NCBI GenBank assembly: GCA_903856805.1
Contig: CAIOCZ010000057.1
Coordinates: 1 to 51,614, forward strand
DNA length: 51,614 nt
Reading direction: 5' to 3'
DNA from: an uncultured cyanobacterium
Lineage (GTDB): Bacteria; Cyanobacteriota; Cyanobacteriia; PCC-6307; Cyanobiaceae
How positions within the stretch are numbered: position 1 is the first letter of the stretch; each line of letters begins with the position of its first letter. Below, in pieces: positions 29,547-37,946 of this stretch. Position numbers and translations under genes: made by a program. The notes beneath the pieces are model-generated. The model was given only the letters and a program-made list of their open reading frames with translations, ran no database searches and was not told the origin of the DNA.

Positions 29547-32500
29547 ATGGGGCTTGATTGGCCATCAAAGATGACGAACGGCTTGCAGCCGGCCCTTCCC
29601 GGGGGGATTGAAACGTTTCCTTCACGCGCGGCCGGGGACTGGCGCCCCCTGGAGCTGCTGGATCAGTGGCGCTGCCCCCAGCCCGATGGCGGGGAGGGAC
29701 CGGCCCTGGCCCATCCCTGGGGCCCTCGCCACCGCCCGGACTGGGCCGACCTAGGGAAAGTGGTTTGGCCGCGGGGCGGCCAATGGTGGCGGCTGCGGGT
29801 GGAGCTACCTTGCCCGCAGGGCTGGCGTTCGCTCGGCCCCAACGGTGCTCAGGCCCGGCTGGCCCTGCGTTGGTGGGCCGATCAGGCCGAACTCTGGGTG
29901 GACGACGTTCTGGTGCATCGCGGCGATCTGTTCGACCCCGCCTGCCGGTGGCCGTTGCCGCCGCATTGGTGGGAAGGGGAGTCGCTGCGCGTGGAGCTGC
30001 GCCTGCGCAGTCCTCTCCATGACGACGGGGTTCTCACCCTGAGCCGCCTGGAGTTGGAGCCCTGCGATCCCGCTGACCCTCTGGGTCTGCTGGCCCCCAT
30101 CGCAGCGGACTTGGCGAGCCTCCGGCGGGAGGCAGGCTTGGACGAACGGCCCAGTGCCGGGGTAGTGCAGGTGCTGGGTCACGCCCACCTCGATTTGGCT
30201 TGGCTCTGGCCGGTGGCCGACGCCTGGGAGGCCGCCGAACGCACCTTCGAGTCGACCCTGGCCCTGATGGAGCGCTTCCCCTCCCTCCATTTCGGCCATT
30301 CCACGCCGGCCCTCTACGCCTGGCTGGAGCAGCATCGCCCGGCCCTATTCGCCCGGATCCGTATCGCCATGCGGGCCGGCCGCTGGGAGCCGCTGAATGG
30401 ACCCTGGGTGGAAACCGATTGCGTGCTGATCAGCACGGCGTCGTTGCTGCGCCAATTCCAAGAGGGTCAGCACTACAGCCAGGAGCGCTTCCCGGAATGG
30501 AGCCATCCCCTGGTTTGGCTGCCGGACAGCTTCGGGTTTGCCGCCGGACTCCCGGCCGTGGCCGCCGCCACCGGCGTGGGCTGGTTCTGCACCAACAAGT
30601 TGGCCTGGAATGCCACCAACCCTTTCCCTCATCGGCTGTTTCGTTGGCGCAGTCGCTGTGGAACCGAGGTGCTGGCCCTGATCACGGCCGGTGTCGGCAC
30701 CGATGGGGATCCCCTGGCGATCGAGCGGTATCGCCTCGCTTGGCAACGGGTGAGCGGCGTGGCCGATGCGCTCTGGTTGCCGGGGGTGGGGGACCATGGC
30801 GGCGGACCCACCGCCGAAATGCTCGAGCAGCTGGCCCTCTGGGAGGGGCAGCCCGTGGCGGCCCCCCAGAGGCACGGCACCCTGCGGGCCTATCTGGCCG
30901 CCCTGGAACCGCTGGCCCAGCAGTTGCCGGTCTGGCGCGATGAGCTCTATCTGGAGTTGCACCGCGGCTGCGCCACCAGCCGCCCCGATCAGAAGCGGCA
31001 CCAGCGCAGCCTGGAGCGGCTGCTGCGCGAGGCGGAGCTGAGTCGTGCCCTGTTGGCGCCGGAGGCACCTGCGCCTGATTGGCGGCCGCTGTTGTTTCAG
31101 CAGTTCCACGACATCCTGCCGGGCACGTCCATCCCGGAGGTGTTCGACCAGGCGGAGCCCGAGTGGCGCCAGGCCCGCCGGCGGGCCCGCCGCCAGCGGG
31201 ACCGGGTCCTGCTGGCGGCGGCGGCGGAGACGGCTGGAAGCGAACCGACCTGCACCGCCATGGCGGGGGAGGGTCAGCGGTGGTGGCTAGTTCAGCTCCA
31301 GCCGCTGCCGGCGGCACCCCGCACCCTGAGGCTGCCGCCGGGCCGCTGGAGTCTGTTGATGGCGGACGGCCCTCGGGCCCTAGCCGGCCAGGTCGCCCCT
31401 GGGGGGGGGCAGTGGCTGCAGGTGCCGGCCCCCGAGGGGGTGGGCGTCCTGGCCCTGCGGCGCACGTGCGGAGCGGCGGTGGCCGGATCGGCGGTGGCCG
31501 GATCGGAGGTGGCCGGATCGGCAGTGGCGGAGGAGGCCGTGGTGGGGGAGCCGCCGCTGCCGATCACGGCGCCGGTGCGGCTGGCGCTGGCCCCTGAGCT
31601 GGGCGCCGGTTGCTGGCGGTTGGACAACGGGCTGATCGCGGTGGCGGTGGGTCCGGCCGGGGTGGAGCAACTGTGGGATGGGGCCGGTGTCCCCCAGCTG
31701 GCGGCCCCCCTGCGCTGGCGCCGTTGGCGGGATCAGGGGGAGTTCTGGGATGCCTGGGATCTGGCCGCCAATTACCGCGACCATCCATTGGACTGGACCT
31801 GGCAGGGGGAGCCCGAGTGGCGAGAGCACGGGCCCTTGGCGGCGGCCTTTGTTTGGCGAGGACAGTGCGGCACCAGCCCGGTGCGGTTGGAGGGCCGGCT
31901 GCTGGCCGGCACGCCCTGGTTGGAGCTCACCTTGAGTTTGGACTGGCGCCAGCGTCACGAGCTGCTGCAATTGGAGATCCCGCTGGCCGGCGCCGCCTGC
32001 CGCTGGGCCGCCGACACCAGTGGTGGGGTGATCGAACGGCCGGCAACACCAAGGAACCCACGGGAGCAGGCCCGCTGGCAGGTGGCGGCGATCAGTTGGA
32101 TGGCCTCGGTACAGCCCGGCCCTGGAGCTGGCCTGGCCGTGCTGCTCGATGGTCCCCAGGGGGTCACCGCCTCGGCCGAGCAGCTTGCGGTGGCCTTACT
32201 GCGGGCCCCCACCTGGCCCGATCCTGGCGCCGACAATGGCCTCCAGCGTCAGCGGCTGGCCCTGATGCCCTGTCCCGGGGGCTGGCGGGCGGCGGCGGTG
32301 CCCCGGCAGGCGCGGCGGCTGAGGGAGCCGCTCTGGTGCCGTCCGGTTCCGGCGGCCCTGGCGCCAGCACCGTGGTTTCCAGCCCTGGCTGACGATCTGG
32401 AGTTGGTGGCCCTGGAGACGGAGGGGAGCGAGGCCAGCGCTGACCAGCTGCGCCTCACTGTGCAGAACGGGGGCCCCTGTCGCCGGCGGCTGGAGTTGGG

Positions 32501-32618
32501 GACGGAATGGCAGCTGCTGGAGCGTCTTGATGGCCTGGGGACACCCCTGGGCCTCCAAGAGCAGAGCGACTGGCTGGGCCCCTGGCAGCTGGGTTTCTGG
32601 CGATTGCGGCGGAGGTGA
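29547..32618 (+). CDS. Alpha-mannosidase-like glycoside hydrolase (GH38)
   Basis: A 1,023-residue GH38 family protein. The zinc and catalytic site shows GHAHLDLAWLWPV near residue 210, then GPWVETDC near residue 285 and LPDSFGFAAGLP near residue 325 with the nucleophile aspartate. FQQFHDILPGTSIPEV near 518 carries the conserved histidine. The C-terminal beta-sandwich domain spans about 650-1000. The family cleaves alpha-mannosides; in a cyanobacterium the substrate might be its own glycans or glycogen-like stores, but this is unknown. It lacks a signal peptide, so it is probably cytosolic. An Ala-Val-Ala-Gly-Ser repeat interrupts it near residue 645. ATG 29571 is an alternative start. Confidence 0.9.
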   Translation: MGLDWPSKMTNGLQPALPGGIETFPSRAAGDWRPLELLDQWRCPQPDGGEGPALAHPWGPRHRPDWADLGKVVWPRGGQWWRLRVELPCPQGWRSLGPNGAQARLALRWWADQAELWVDDVLVHRGDLFDPACRWPLPPHWWEGESLRVELRLRSPLHDDGVLTLSRLELEPCDPADPLGLLAPIAADLASLRREAGLDERPSAGVVQVLGHAHLDLAWLWPVADAWEAAERTFESTLALMERFPSLHFGHSTPALYAWLEQHRPALFARIRIAMRAGRWEPLNGPWVETDCVLISTASLLRQFQEGQHYSQERFPEWSHPLVWLPDSFGFAAGLPAVAAATGVGWFCTNKLAWNATNPFPHRLFRWRSRCGTEVLALITAGVGTDGDPLAIERYRLAWQRVSGVADALWLPGVGDHGGGPTAEMLEQLALWEGQPVAAPQRHGTLRAYLAALEPLAQQLPVWRDELYLELHRGCATSRPDQKRHQRSLERLLREAELSRALLAPEAPAPDWRPLLFQQFHDILPGTSIPEVFDQAEPEWRQARRRARRQRDRVLLAAAAETAGSEPTCTAMAGEGQRWWLVQLQPLPAAPRTLRLPPGRWSLLMADGPRALAGQVAPGGGQWLQVPAPEGVGVLALRRTCGAAVAGSAVAGSEVAGSAVAEEAVVGEPPLPITAPVRLALAPELGAGCWRLDNGLIAVAVGPAGVEQLWDGAGVPQLAAPLRWRRWRDQGEFWDAWDLAANYRDHPLDWTWQGEPEWREHGPLAAAFVWRGQCGTSPVRLEGRLLAGTPWLELTLSLDWRQRHELLQLEIPLAGAACRWAADTSGGVIERPATPRNPREQARWQVAAISWMASVQPGPGAGLAVLLDGPQGVTASAEQLAVALLRAPTWPDPGADNGLQRQRLALMPCPGGWRAAAVPRQARRLREPLWCRPVPAALAPAPWFPALADDLELVALETEGSEASADQLRLTVQNGGPCRRRLELGTEWQLLERLDGLGTPLGLQEQSDWLGPWQLGFWRLRRR
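31476..31520 (+). repeat. 15-bp tandem repeat inside the GH38 gene
   Basis: Three copies of a 15-bp unit (GCGGTGGCCGGATCG, third copy with one change), plus a partial fourth, encode repeated Ala-Val-Ala-Gly-Ser in frame. It sits between the catalytic half and the C-terminal beta domain, a likely flexible linker that can change in length by slippage. Confidence 0.9.
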
Positions 32619-32621
32619 GGC

Positions 32622-32768
32622 TCAGTCCTCGTGGTCGTCAAAGGGGTCGGTGAGCCCCTTGGAGGGGGGGCCGAAGGCGGTGTACACGCCGAAACCCGTG
32701 AGGGCGAGGAGCACCGCCAGCACCGCGAGGGCCACGGACAGGGCAGGGGAGGCGGTGCTGGCTTCCAT
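32622..32768 (-). CDS. psbN: PsbN, photosystem II assembly protein
   Basis: A 48-residue protein with one membrane helix ([20 protein letters not shown]) and the conserved tail [19 protein letters not shown]. PsbN is needed for assembly and repair of photosystem II but is not a stable subunit. It converges on the GH38 gene with 3 bp between the stops and diverges from psbH, as in other cyanobacteria and in chloroplasts. Confidence 0.97.
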   Translation of the reverse strand: MEASTASPALSVALAVLAVLLALTGFGVYTAFGPPSKGLTDPFDDHED

Positions 32769-32905
32769 GGGGGCAGGCAGGCTGGGGCGACGGCCGATCG
32801 GAGCGCGACGGGTTAGGTCACATCTCTCGACAGGCAGCCCCGCAGCGGACGATGGGCCCCTTACAGTACCCATCGCGATTCCTTGATCGAGAGGACCTAG
32901 CCGCT

Positions 32906-33106
32906 ATGGCCCAACGCACCCGTCTGGGGGACATCCTCCGCCCGCTGAATTCCGAGTACGGCAAGGTGGTTCCTGGTTGGGGCACCACCCCCGTTATGGG
33001 GGTGTTCATGCTGCTGTTCCTGGTTTTCCTGTTGGTGATCCTGCAGCTGTACAACAAGTCCCTGCTGTTGGAAGGCATCACCGTGAACTGGAACGGCCTC
33101 GGTTGA
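32906..33106 (+). CDS. psbH: Photosystem II phosphoprotein-type subunit H
   Basis: A 66-residue photosystem II subunit. It shows [20 protein letters not shown], then [20 protein letters not shown] as the single helix, and ends in [14 protein letters not shown]. As in other cyanobacteria it lacks the longer phosphorylated N-terminus of plants. ATG 32906 is supported by the family start; psbN lies upstream in the opposite direction. Confidence 0.97.
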   Translation: MAQRTRLGDILRPLNSEYGKVVPGWGTTPVMGVFMLLFLVFLLVILQLYNKSLLLEGITVNWNGLG

Positions 33107-33134
33107 GCGGCGTTCCCGCCCTTGCCCTCCTGCC

Positions 33135-33473
33135 ATGAATTTTTTCGGCATCGGCTTGCCCGAAATGGCGGTGATCGCGGCAATCGGGTTGTTGGTTTTC
33201 GGGCCCAAGCGGTTGCCTGAGCTCGGCAAGACCCTCGGGCGAACCCTGCGAGGTTTCCAAAGCGCTTCCCAGGAGTTCGAGAAGGAGTTCCGTTCCGCCA
33301 TTCAGCCCGAGGCCGCTTCTGTCGACCAGGGGTCGTTCTTGGCGCCCACCTCCACCCCTGACCCCCTCGCGGCGTCTGCCATCGCCACGTCTCCTGCCGT
33401 AGAGGCTCACGAGGTGGCAAGCGGAGCTGATGGCGTCGGTCCGCCCCAAGCCGATCCCGGACCGGTGGCCTGA
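33135..33473 (+). CDS. tatA: Sec-independent protein translocase TatA/E-type
   Basis: A 112-residue TatA/TatE-type protein. The short helix (LPEMAVIAAIGLLVF) is followed by the hinge FGPKRLPELGKTLG and an amphipathic helix (RTLRGFQSASQEFEKEF). The last 55 residues are a disordered Ala/Ser/Pro-rich tail. It would act in the thylakoid or plasma membrane to export folded proteins with twin-arginine signals. The gene starts 28 bp after psbH and ends 9 bp before pth, so the three may be in one transcript. Confidence 0.93.
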   Translation: MNFFGIGLPEMAVIAAIGLLVFGPKRLPELGKTLGRTLRGFQSASQEFEKEFRSAIQPEAASVDQGSFLAPTSTPDPLAASAIATSPAVEAHEVASGADGVGPPQADPGPVA

Positions 33474-33482
33474 GCCCCTGCT

Positions 33483-34091
33483 GTGGATTTGCAATTGCTT
33501 GTGGGCCTCGGCAATCCTGGCCCCCGTTATCTCGACACGCGCCACAACGTTGGCTTCATGGTGCTGGAGCGCTTGGCCCGCGCTGAAGGGGTGACGTTTC
33601 GCCAGCAGGCCCGTCTGCACGGCCAGCTCGCCGAGTTGGGGGTCGGCCCGTCCCGATTGCGTCTGCTGATGCCGCAGACGTTCATGAATGAGAGTGGCCG
33701 CTCCATCCGCGCGGCCCTCGATTGGTATCGCCTGGATCCGGCCCAGCTACTGGTGTTGGTGGATGACATGGATCTGCCCCTGGGCCGGTTGCGCCTACGT
33801 GCCACCGGCAGCGCTGGCGGCCATAACGGCCTGCGCAGCACCATCCAGCAGCTCGGCACGGAGGCCTTCCCCCGGCTGCGCATCGGCATCGGTGCCCCGG
33901 CCGACGAACCCCAGCAGCGGCGCGAGCGCACCGTGGGCCACGTGCTCGGCCGTTTCAGCGAGGCCGAGCGACCGGTCCTCGAGGAGGTCTTCACGGAGGT
34001 GATCGCCGGGATTCCCCTCGTTCGTCGCCTAGGACTGGAACGGGCCGGCAACCGCTTGAACAGTTTTCGGCCCGCCCCGGCGGCACTCTGA
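33483..34091 (+). CDS. pth: Peptidyl-tRNA hydrolase
   Basis: Pth recycles tRNA from prematurely released peptidyl-tRNA. The 202-residue protein shows LLVGLGNPGPRYLDTRHNVGF with the catalytic histidine, LLMPQTFMNESGRSI, VLVDDMDLPLGRLRLR with the catalytic aspartate, and GSAGGHNGLRSTIQQLG. All active-site residues are present. GTG 33483 is the start, 9 bp after tatA. Confidence 0.96.
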   Translation: MDLQLLVGLGNPGPRYLDTRHNVGFMVLERLARAEGVTFRQQARLHGQLAELGVGPSRLRLLMPQTFMNESGRSIRAALDWYRLDPAQLLVLVDDMDLPLGRLRLRATGSAGGHNGLRSTIQQLGTEAFPRLRIGIGAPADEPQQRRERTVGHVLGRFSEAERPVLEEVFTEVIAGIPLVRRLGLERAGNRLNSFRPAPAAL

Positions 34092-34121
34092 GGCCCCCCC
34101 TGTGTTGTCACCACTGCTGCC

Positions 34122-34379
34122 GTGAGCCGACTTCCCACCACCACGGCCCAGTTGCGGGTTCTGCGTCAGAGCTTTAGCCCCTGCCGGCTGGAGGGCGAGG
34201 TCATCGCTGGAGGATTCCAATGGACCTTCTGCTGGGCCTTCGATCGGGGGGAATTGAGTGTGGAGCCCTCCCTGGGGCGGGCCTTGATCCAGGACGCCCT
34301 GCTGCGTTTCCTGCTCAAGGCGGATTATCAGCTCGAGGCTGGGGGGGACTACGCCTTCACCGTGCGGGCTCAGTTCTGA
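34122..34379 (+). CDS. Conserved cyanobacterial protein, probably DUF3146
   Basis: An 85-residue protein with VLRQSFSPCRLEGEVIAGGF, then WTFCWAFDRGELSVEPSLGRAL and the ending DYQLEAGGDYAFTVRAQF. This pattern fits the DUF3146 family as I remember it. Function is unknown. GTG 34122 is the start. Its 3' end overlaps the opposing yqgF-like gene by 23 bp. Confidence 0.72.
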   Translation: MSRLPTTTAQLRVLRQSFSPCRLEGEVIAGGFQWTFCWAFDRGELSVEPSLGRALIQDALLRFLLKADYQLEAGGDYAFTVRAQF

Positions 34380-34797
34380 GCAGCGGCCGCTTCAGCCAGC
34401 GCTCCAGCAGCAGCTGAGCGACCACATCATCCCAGTCGCGGGGGGGCTGCCGCAGGCCCTTCGGTAACAGCCGCCGCCAGCCCTGCGCCGGAAACAGCTG
34501 CCAGTAGCGCTCGCGGGCGGCCAGGGTGGTGCCCCGTTCGTCGACGGTGATCACCCGTAGGCCCCAGTCCTCCAGTTGCTGGCGCCAGGGGCGGCTGCCG
34601 GTGCCGTCGCCAAGCACCACGGCCGCCAGGGCCTGCTGCTGCCACTGACGCAGCAGGCGCTCGGCGGCCTCTGGTGGCAGCACCAGGGCCGTCGTGATTC
34701 GGCGTTGGGCCGCGTCGGTGCAGACCAGCCCGCATTTGCTCCGACCGGGATCGAGGCAGGCCAGGCGACCGGCGGGCGGCGGCAGATCGCTGCTCAT
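34357..34797 (-). CDS. YqgF/RuvX-like RNase H-fold nuclease
   Basis: A 146-residue protein of the YqgF (RuvX) type with the RNase H fold. The first acidic residue is in LACLDPGRSKCGLVCTD, followed by AAVVLGDGTGSRPW, ITVDERGTT and the C-terminal aspartates in RDWDDVVAQLLLERWL. Related proteins process the 5' end of 16S rRNA; the same role here is inferred, since this cyanobacterial branch is divergent. ATG 34797 overlaps the DUF3084 stop by 4 bp. Confidence 0.82.
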   Translation of the reverse strand: MSSDLPPPAGRLACLDPGRSKCGLVCTDAAQRRITTALVLPPEAAERLLRQWQQQALAAVVLGDGTGSRPWRQQLEDWGLRVITVDERGTTLAARERYWQLFPAQGWRRLLPKGLRQPPRDWDDVVAQLLLERWLKRPLLRTEPAR

Positions 34798-36080
34798 GGC
34801 CGGTGGTGACGGCTGTTGCTCTCGTTGCTCCAATGCAGATCCACCACGATCGGATCGGGGGTGTCGGCATCGTTGATGGCGATCGCCTCAAGGCTGGCGG
34901 CCTGGTTGGCAGGCCGCTCGCTCAAGGATTTGCCGAGGGCATTGAATCGGGCCACATCAAATTGCAGCCCATCCACCAGCGTTCCCTGGCGCTGGACCTT
35001 GGTGAAGGCGGCGGCGAGCAACAGGTTGAGGCGACTGCGCACCTCCTCCGGGCTGGTGGCACCGGCTTCCAGGATGGTGCGGGCCAGCTGTTCCCCCTTA
35101 TGGACCACCTGGCGGTTGGGTCGTAGTTCCGGGAAGGCCAGCACCCGCGTTTCGCCGCGCAGCACGTTGCCCGCCGACCGGATGCTTACCACCCAGGTGC
35201 CATTTTGGCGCAACAGGCTTTCCAGTCTGTCGATGTCGCTGCGGGGCACCATCAGGATCTGGCGGTCCGCCGGCTTGCCTGGCAGCACCCGCTGGAAGGC
35301 GGACAGGTTGGCCCGCTGCAGCAGGGAATCGATCACCGCCTTGGCCTGGCCTGGGTTGGCCAGTTTCACTTTGGCCGTGGCCAGGGGCTGGCCACTGGCG
35401 ATCACCACATCGCCGCGGCGCAGCGCCAGCAGGTTGGTTTCCAGTCCTTTGAGTTCCTGTTCCCCCGCGGCGATCCGACGCCGCACCCCGGCCAGCTCGG
35501 TTTCGGTGCGCTGGATCTCGGCATCGCGGCCCTGGACCTCGTGGCTGAGCCGGTCCCGTTCGGCTTCCAGGCGCTGGCGCTGGTTCTGCAAGGGCTGTAG
35601 TTCCCTGCGCAGGCTGCTCACCCGGGCCTGGGCCTGGCTGAGCTGGCCTTCGGCCTTGCGTTGGCTGGCCATGGCCTCCTCCCGACCGTTCATGGCCTGC
35701 TGCCGGCCCCGCTGGGCGCGCTGCAGATCGTCGCGGCTGCGGCTCAATTCCTGGAGGCTGTGCCGTTGTTCCTCGGCGCTGTGGCGCAGTTCCGCCTTGC
35801 TCTGCCGCAGGGCGTTGCGGCTTTGTTGCAGGCGGTTCTGGATCTGGTCCAGCTCAAACAGGCCCACCCGCAGCCGGGCGCTGACCAGCAACATCAGCCC
35901 CAGGGAGACGGCACTGATCACGCTGCCGGTGAGGGCGGTGATCACCACCGCCGTCTTGCGGGGGCGGAGGTTGAACAGGCTCAGGCGGGCCTTGCCGACC
36001 ATGCTGCCGAGTCGGTCGCCCAGGGTGGAGAGCACCCCCCCGAGGACCAGCATCGCCAGAATCAGTAGCCAGCCCGACAC
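34794..36080 (-). CDS. DUF3084 protein with membrane anchor and coiled coil
   Basis: A 428-residue protein of the DUF3084 family. It has two N-terminal membrane segments (WLLILAMLVLGGVLSTLG and VVITALTGSVISAVSLGLMLL). A long coiled coil rich in Gln, Arg and Glu follows (about residues 75-215), then a globular part with RRGDVVIASGQPLA and LMVPRSDIDRLESLLR. The function is unknown; the shape suggests an envelope or cytoskeletal scaffold. It is translationally coupled to the yqgF-like gene, so the pair is one transcript. Confidence 0.87.
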   Translation of the reverse strand: MSGWLLILAMLVLGGVLSTLGDRLGSMVGKARLSLFNLRPRKTAVVITALTGSVISAVSLGLMLLVSARLRVGLFELDQIQNRLQQSRNALRQSKAELRHSAEEQRHSLQELSRSRDDLQRAQRGRQQAMNGREEAMASQRKAEGQLSQAQARVSSLRRELQPLQNQRQRLEAERDRLSHEVQGRDAEIQRTETELAGVRRRIAAGEQELKGLETNLLALRRGDVVIASGQPLATAKVKLANPGQAKAVIDSLLQRANLSAFQRVLPGKPADRQILMVPRSDIDRLESLLRQNGTWVVSIRSAGNVLRGETRVLAFPELRPNRQVVHKGEQLARTILEAGATSPEEVRSRLNLLLAAAFTKVQRQGTLVDGLQFDVARFNALGKSLSERPANQAASLEAIAINDADTPDPIVVDLHWSNESNSRHHRP

Positions 36081-36139
36081 GGGTTGCTCCGGTGAAGCCT
36101 CAGTATCCCGCCGCCCGGCGCCGCGATGGGCCGGGGTGG

Positions 36140-36880
36140 TTAGCTGAATTTCTTGGCTAGGGCGATTGGATCGAAGACGGTAATTTTCTTGCGGTCGATC
36201 TGCACTAAACCGTCATTGCGCAGGTCGCCCAGCAGGCGGGTGATTGTGACCCGGGTGGAGCCGATCGCCTCCGCGATCGCCTGGTGGGAGAGGCGCAGGT
36301 CGATCGTGATGCCTCCGTTGCCGGGAACGCCGAAATCGCGACAGAGCACCAGCAGGAAGCTCACCAACCGCGAGGACATGTCGCGGTGGGTGAGGGTTTC
36401 GATCATGGTTTCGGTCTGCAGGATCCGCGACGAGAGTCCTTGCAGCAGCAGCAAGCCCACGCTGGCGTCCTGCTCGATCGCCCGTCGCACCGAGGCGGCC
36501 GGCGCGGTGACCATCTCGACGCGGGTGAAGGCGATGGCGTGATAAAAGCGGTCGGACCGCTGACCGGTGAGCAGGGAGAGCACGCCGAACAGGCTGTTTT
36601 CCCGTAGCAGGGCCACGGTGATCTCTTCCCCGGATTCGTACACCCGCGACAGCCGAACGGCGCCGCGGCGTAGCAGGTAGACCCGCTCCGCTGGATCACC
36701 GGGGAAAAAGATGGTTTTGCCGCGTTCAATTGTTTCGACGCTGCTGCCAGCCAGGCTCCGGATCACCTCCAGAAGGGTGGGGATGGCCGCTCCTCCTGCA
36801 TTGGCGGTCGCCACGAGGGAGGGAGCCCCTGAACTGGGGCCCGGTCCGTATCGGTTGAATCCGCGTGAAGCGCCGACCAT
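36140..36880 (-). CDS. ntcA: Global nitrogen regulator NtcA
   Basis: NtcA is the CRP-family transcription factor that controls nitrogen genes in cyanobacteria and senses 2-oxoglutarate. The 246-residue protein has an effector domain with [43 protein letters not shown] and [14 protein letters not shown]. These contain the Phe-Gly-Val-Leu segment and the Arg and Glu positions known to bind 2-oxoglutarate. The HTH is [21 protein letters not shown] near residue 200. The N-terminal 30 residues are longer than in filamentous species. A canonical NtcA-type promoter lies just upstream, which points to autoregulation. Confidence 0.97.
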   Translation of the reverse strand: MVGASRGFNRYGPGPSSGAPSLVATANAGGAAIPTLLEVIRSLAGSSVETIERGKTIFFPGDPAERVYLLRRGAVRLSRVYESGEEITVALLRENSLFGVLSLLTGQRSDRFYHAIAFTRVEMVTAPAASVRRAIEQDASVGLLLLQGLSSRILQTETMIETLTHRDMSSRLVSFLLVLCRDFGVPGNGGITIDLRLSHQAIAEAIGSTRVTITRLLGDLRNDGLVQIDRKKITVFDPIALAKKFS

Positions 36881-36901
36881 TTGGACGGGGCAGCTGGAGG
36901 G

Positions 36902-36943
36902 AAGCTAAGGATCACCCACCGGCCCGCATGTAGCCAATCACAC
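36902..36943 (-). promoter_or_regulatory. NtcA-activated promoter of ntcA
   Basis: On the minus strand the sequence reads GTG-N8-TAC (36943-36930), then exactly 22 nt, then TAGCTT (36907-36902), which fits the TAN3T -10 box. The known class II NtcA promoter is GTA-N8-TAC with 20-24 nt to TAN3T, so only one base of the operator differs. The ntcA start codon is 21 nt further on. Positive autoregulation is known for ntcA in other cyanobacteria. Confidence 0.8.
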
Positions 36944-36949
36944 GGTTTG

Positions 36950-37696
36950 TCAGGTCGCTGCAGGCTGGGGCAGGGTTGCCAGGGCCTGGCGCTGGGCCTC
37001 CTGCAGGGTGCGGATGCCGCCATCGGCCAGGTTCAACAGCCGGTCCAGCGCCTCCCGGCTGAAGGGCGCCCCCTCGGCGGTGCCCTGCAGTTCCAGCAGC
37101 CGTTGTTCGCCGTCCATCACCACGTTGAGATCCACCTCGGCCCGGCTGTCCTCGCTGTAATCCAGGTCCAGCAGGGGTTGGCCGTCCACCAGGCCCACGG
37201 AGACGGCCGTCACCTGCTGGCGCAGGGGGGAGCTCACCAGCGCCCCCTGCTGCTGCAGGCGGGCGATGGCGCCCGCCAGGGCCACCCAGGCGCCGGTCAC
37301 GGCGGCGGTGCGGGTGCCGGCATCGGCCTGGAGGACGTCGCAGTCGATCAGCAGGGTCCGTTCCCCGAGGGCCCCTAGATCGAGGGCGGCCCGCAGGCTG
37401 CGCCCGATCAGCCGCTGAATCTCCTGGGTGCGGCCGGAGAGCTTGAGCAGTTCCCGGGGCTGGCGGCTGGGGGTGGAGGCCGGCAGCAGGCGGTATTCGG
37501 CACTTAACCAGCCGACACCGGAGCCCCGGCGCCAGCGGGGGACGTCGTCCTCCACGCAGACACTGCAGAGCACGCGGGTTTGTCCAGCTTCGATCGTGAC
37601 CGAACTGAGGGCGAAGCCCATCGGATCCCAGTGGAAGCGCACAGGGCGGAGGGCATCACTGGGACGGCCGTGATGGCGAGAGGAGGCGGGAGTCAT
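36950..37696 (-). CDS. rph: Ribonuclease PH
   Basis: RNase PH is a phosphate-dependent 3' exonuclease that trims tRNA and other RNA ends. The 248-residue protein shows GRPSDALRPVRFHWD, GQTRVLCSVCVEDDVPRW, RQPRELLKLSGRTQEIQRLIGRSL in two pieces around GRTQEIQRLIG, and LIDCDVLQADAGTRTAAVTGA. The QADAGTRTA motif and the phosphate-binding arginines are intact. The ntcA promoter starts 7 bp after its stop. Confidence 0.96.
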   Translation of the reverse strand: MTPASSRHHGRPSDALRPVRFHWDPMGFALSSVTIEAGQTRVLCSVCVEDDVPRWRRGSGVGWLSAEYRLLPASTPSRQPRELLKLSGRTQEIQRLIGRSLRAALDLGALGERTLLIDCDVLQADAGTRTAAVTGAWVALAGAIARLQQQGALVSSPLRQQVTAVSVGLVDGQPLLDLDYSEDSRAEVDLNVVMDGEQRLLELQGTAEGAPFSREALDRLLNLADGGIRTLQEAQRQALATLPQPAAT

Positions 37697-37946
37697 GGCA
37701 AGGGACGGGGCGGGGCCTGTCCAGTGTCGGAGCTGGTCCTGCCACTAGGGGTGGTGTCCGAGCGTGCCAGGAGCCGCTACATTCAGCTGGTGAGGAACCG
37801 GGTTTCACCCGGACGCTCCCGTGCCAGGGCCTCCGCCCAGCCCAGCGTCGCTCCGGGTCCTGGTTCAGGGCCAGGCGGTGGCTGTTTGGCCTGCGGATGG
37901 ACCCAGCCGGGGCCTTGCTGCCATCCGCGCTGATCCAGGGGTGTCC

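Noticed and set aside
37697-37946. Cobalamin riboswitch upstream of the CobO-like gene
   Set aside because: The context is suggestive and there is a good hairpin at 37798-37812, but I could not find the conserved B12 box or the GCCACTG element in the right order.
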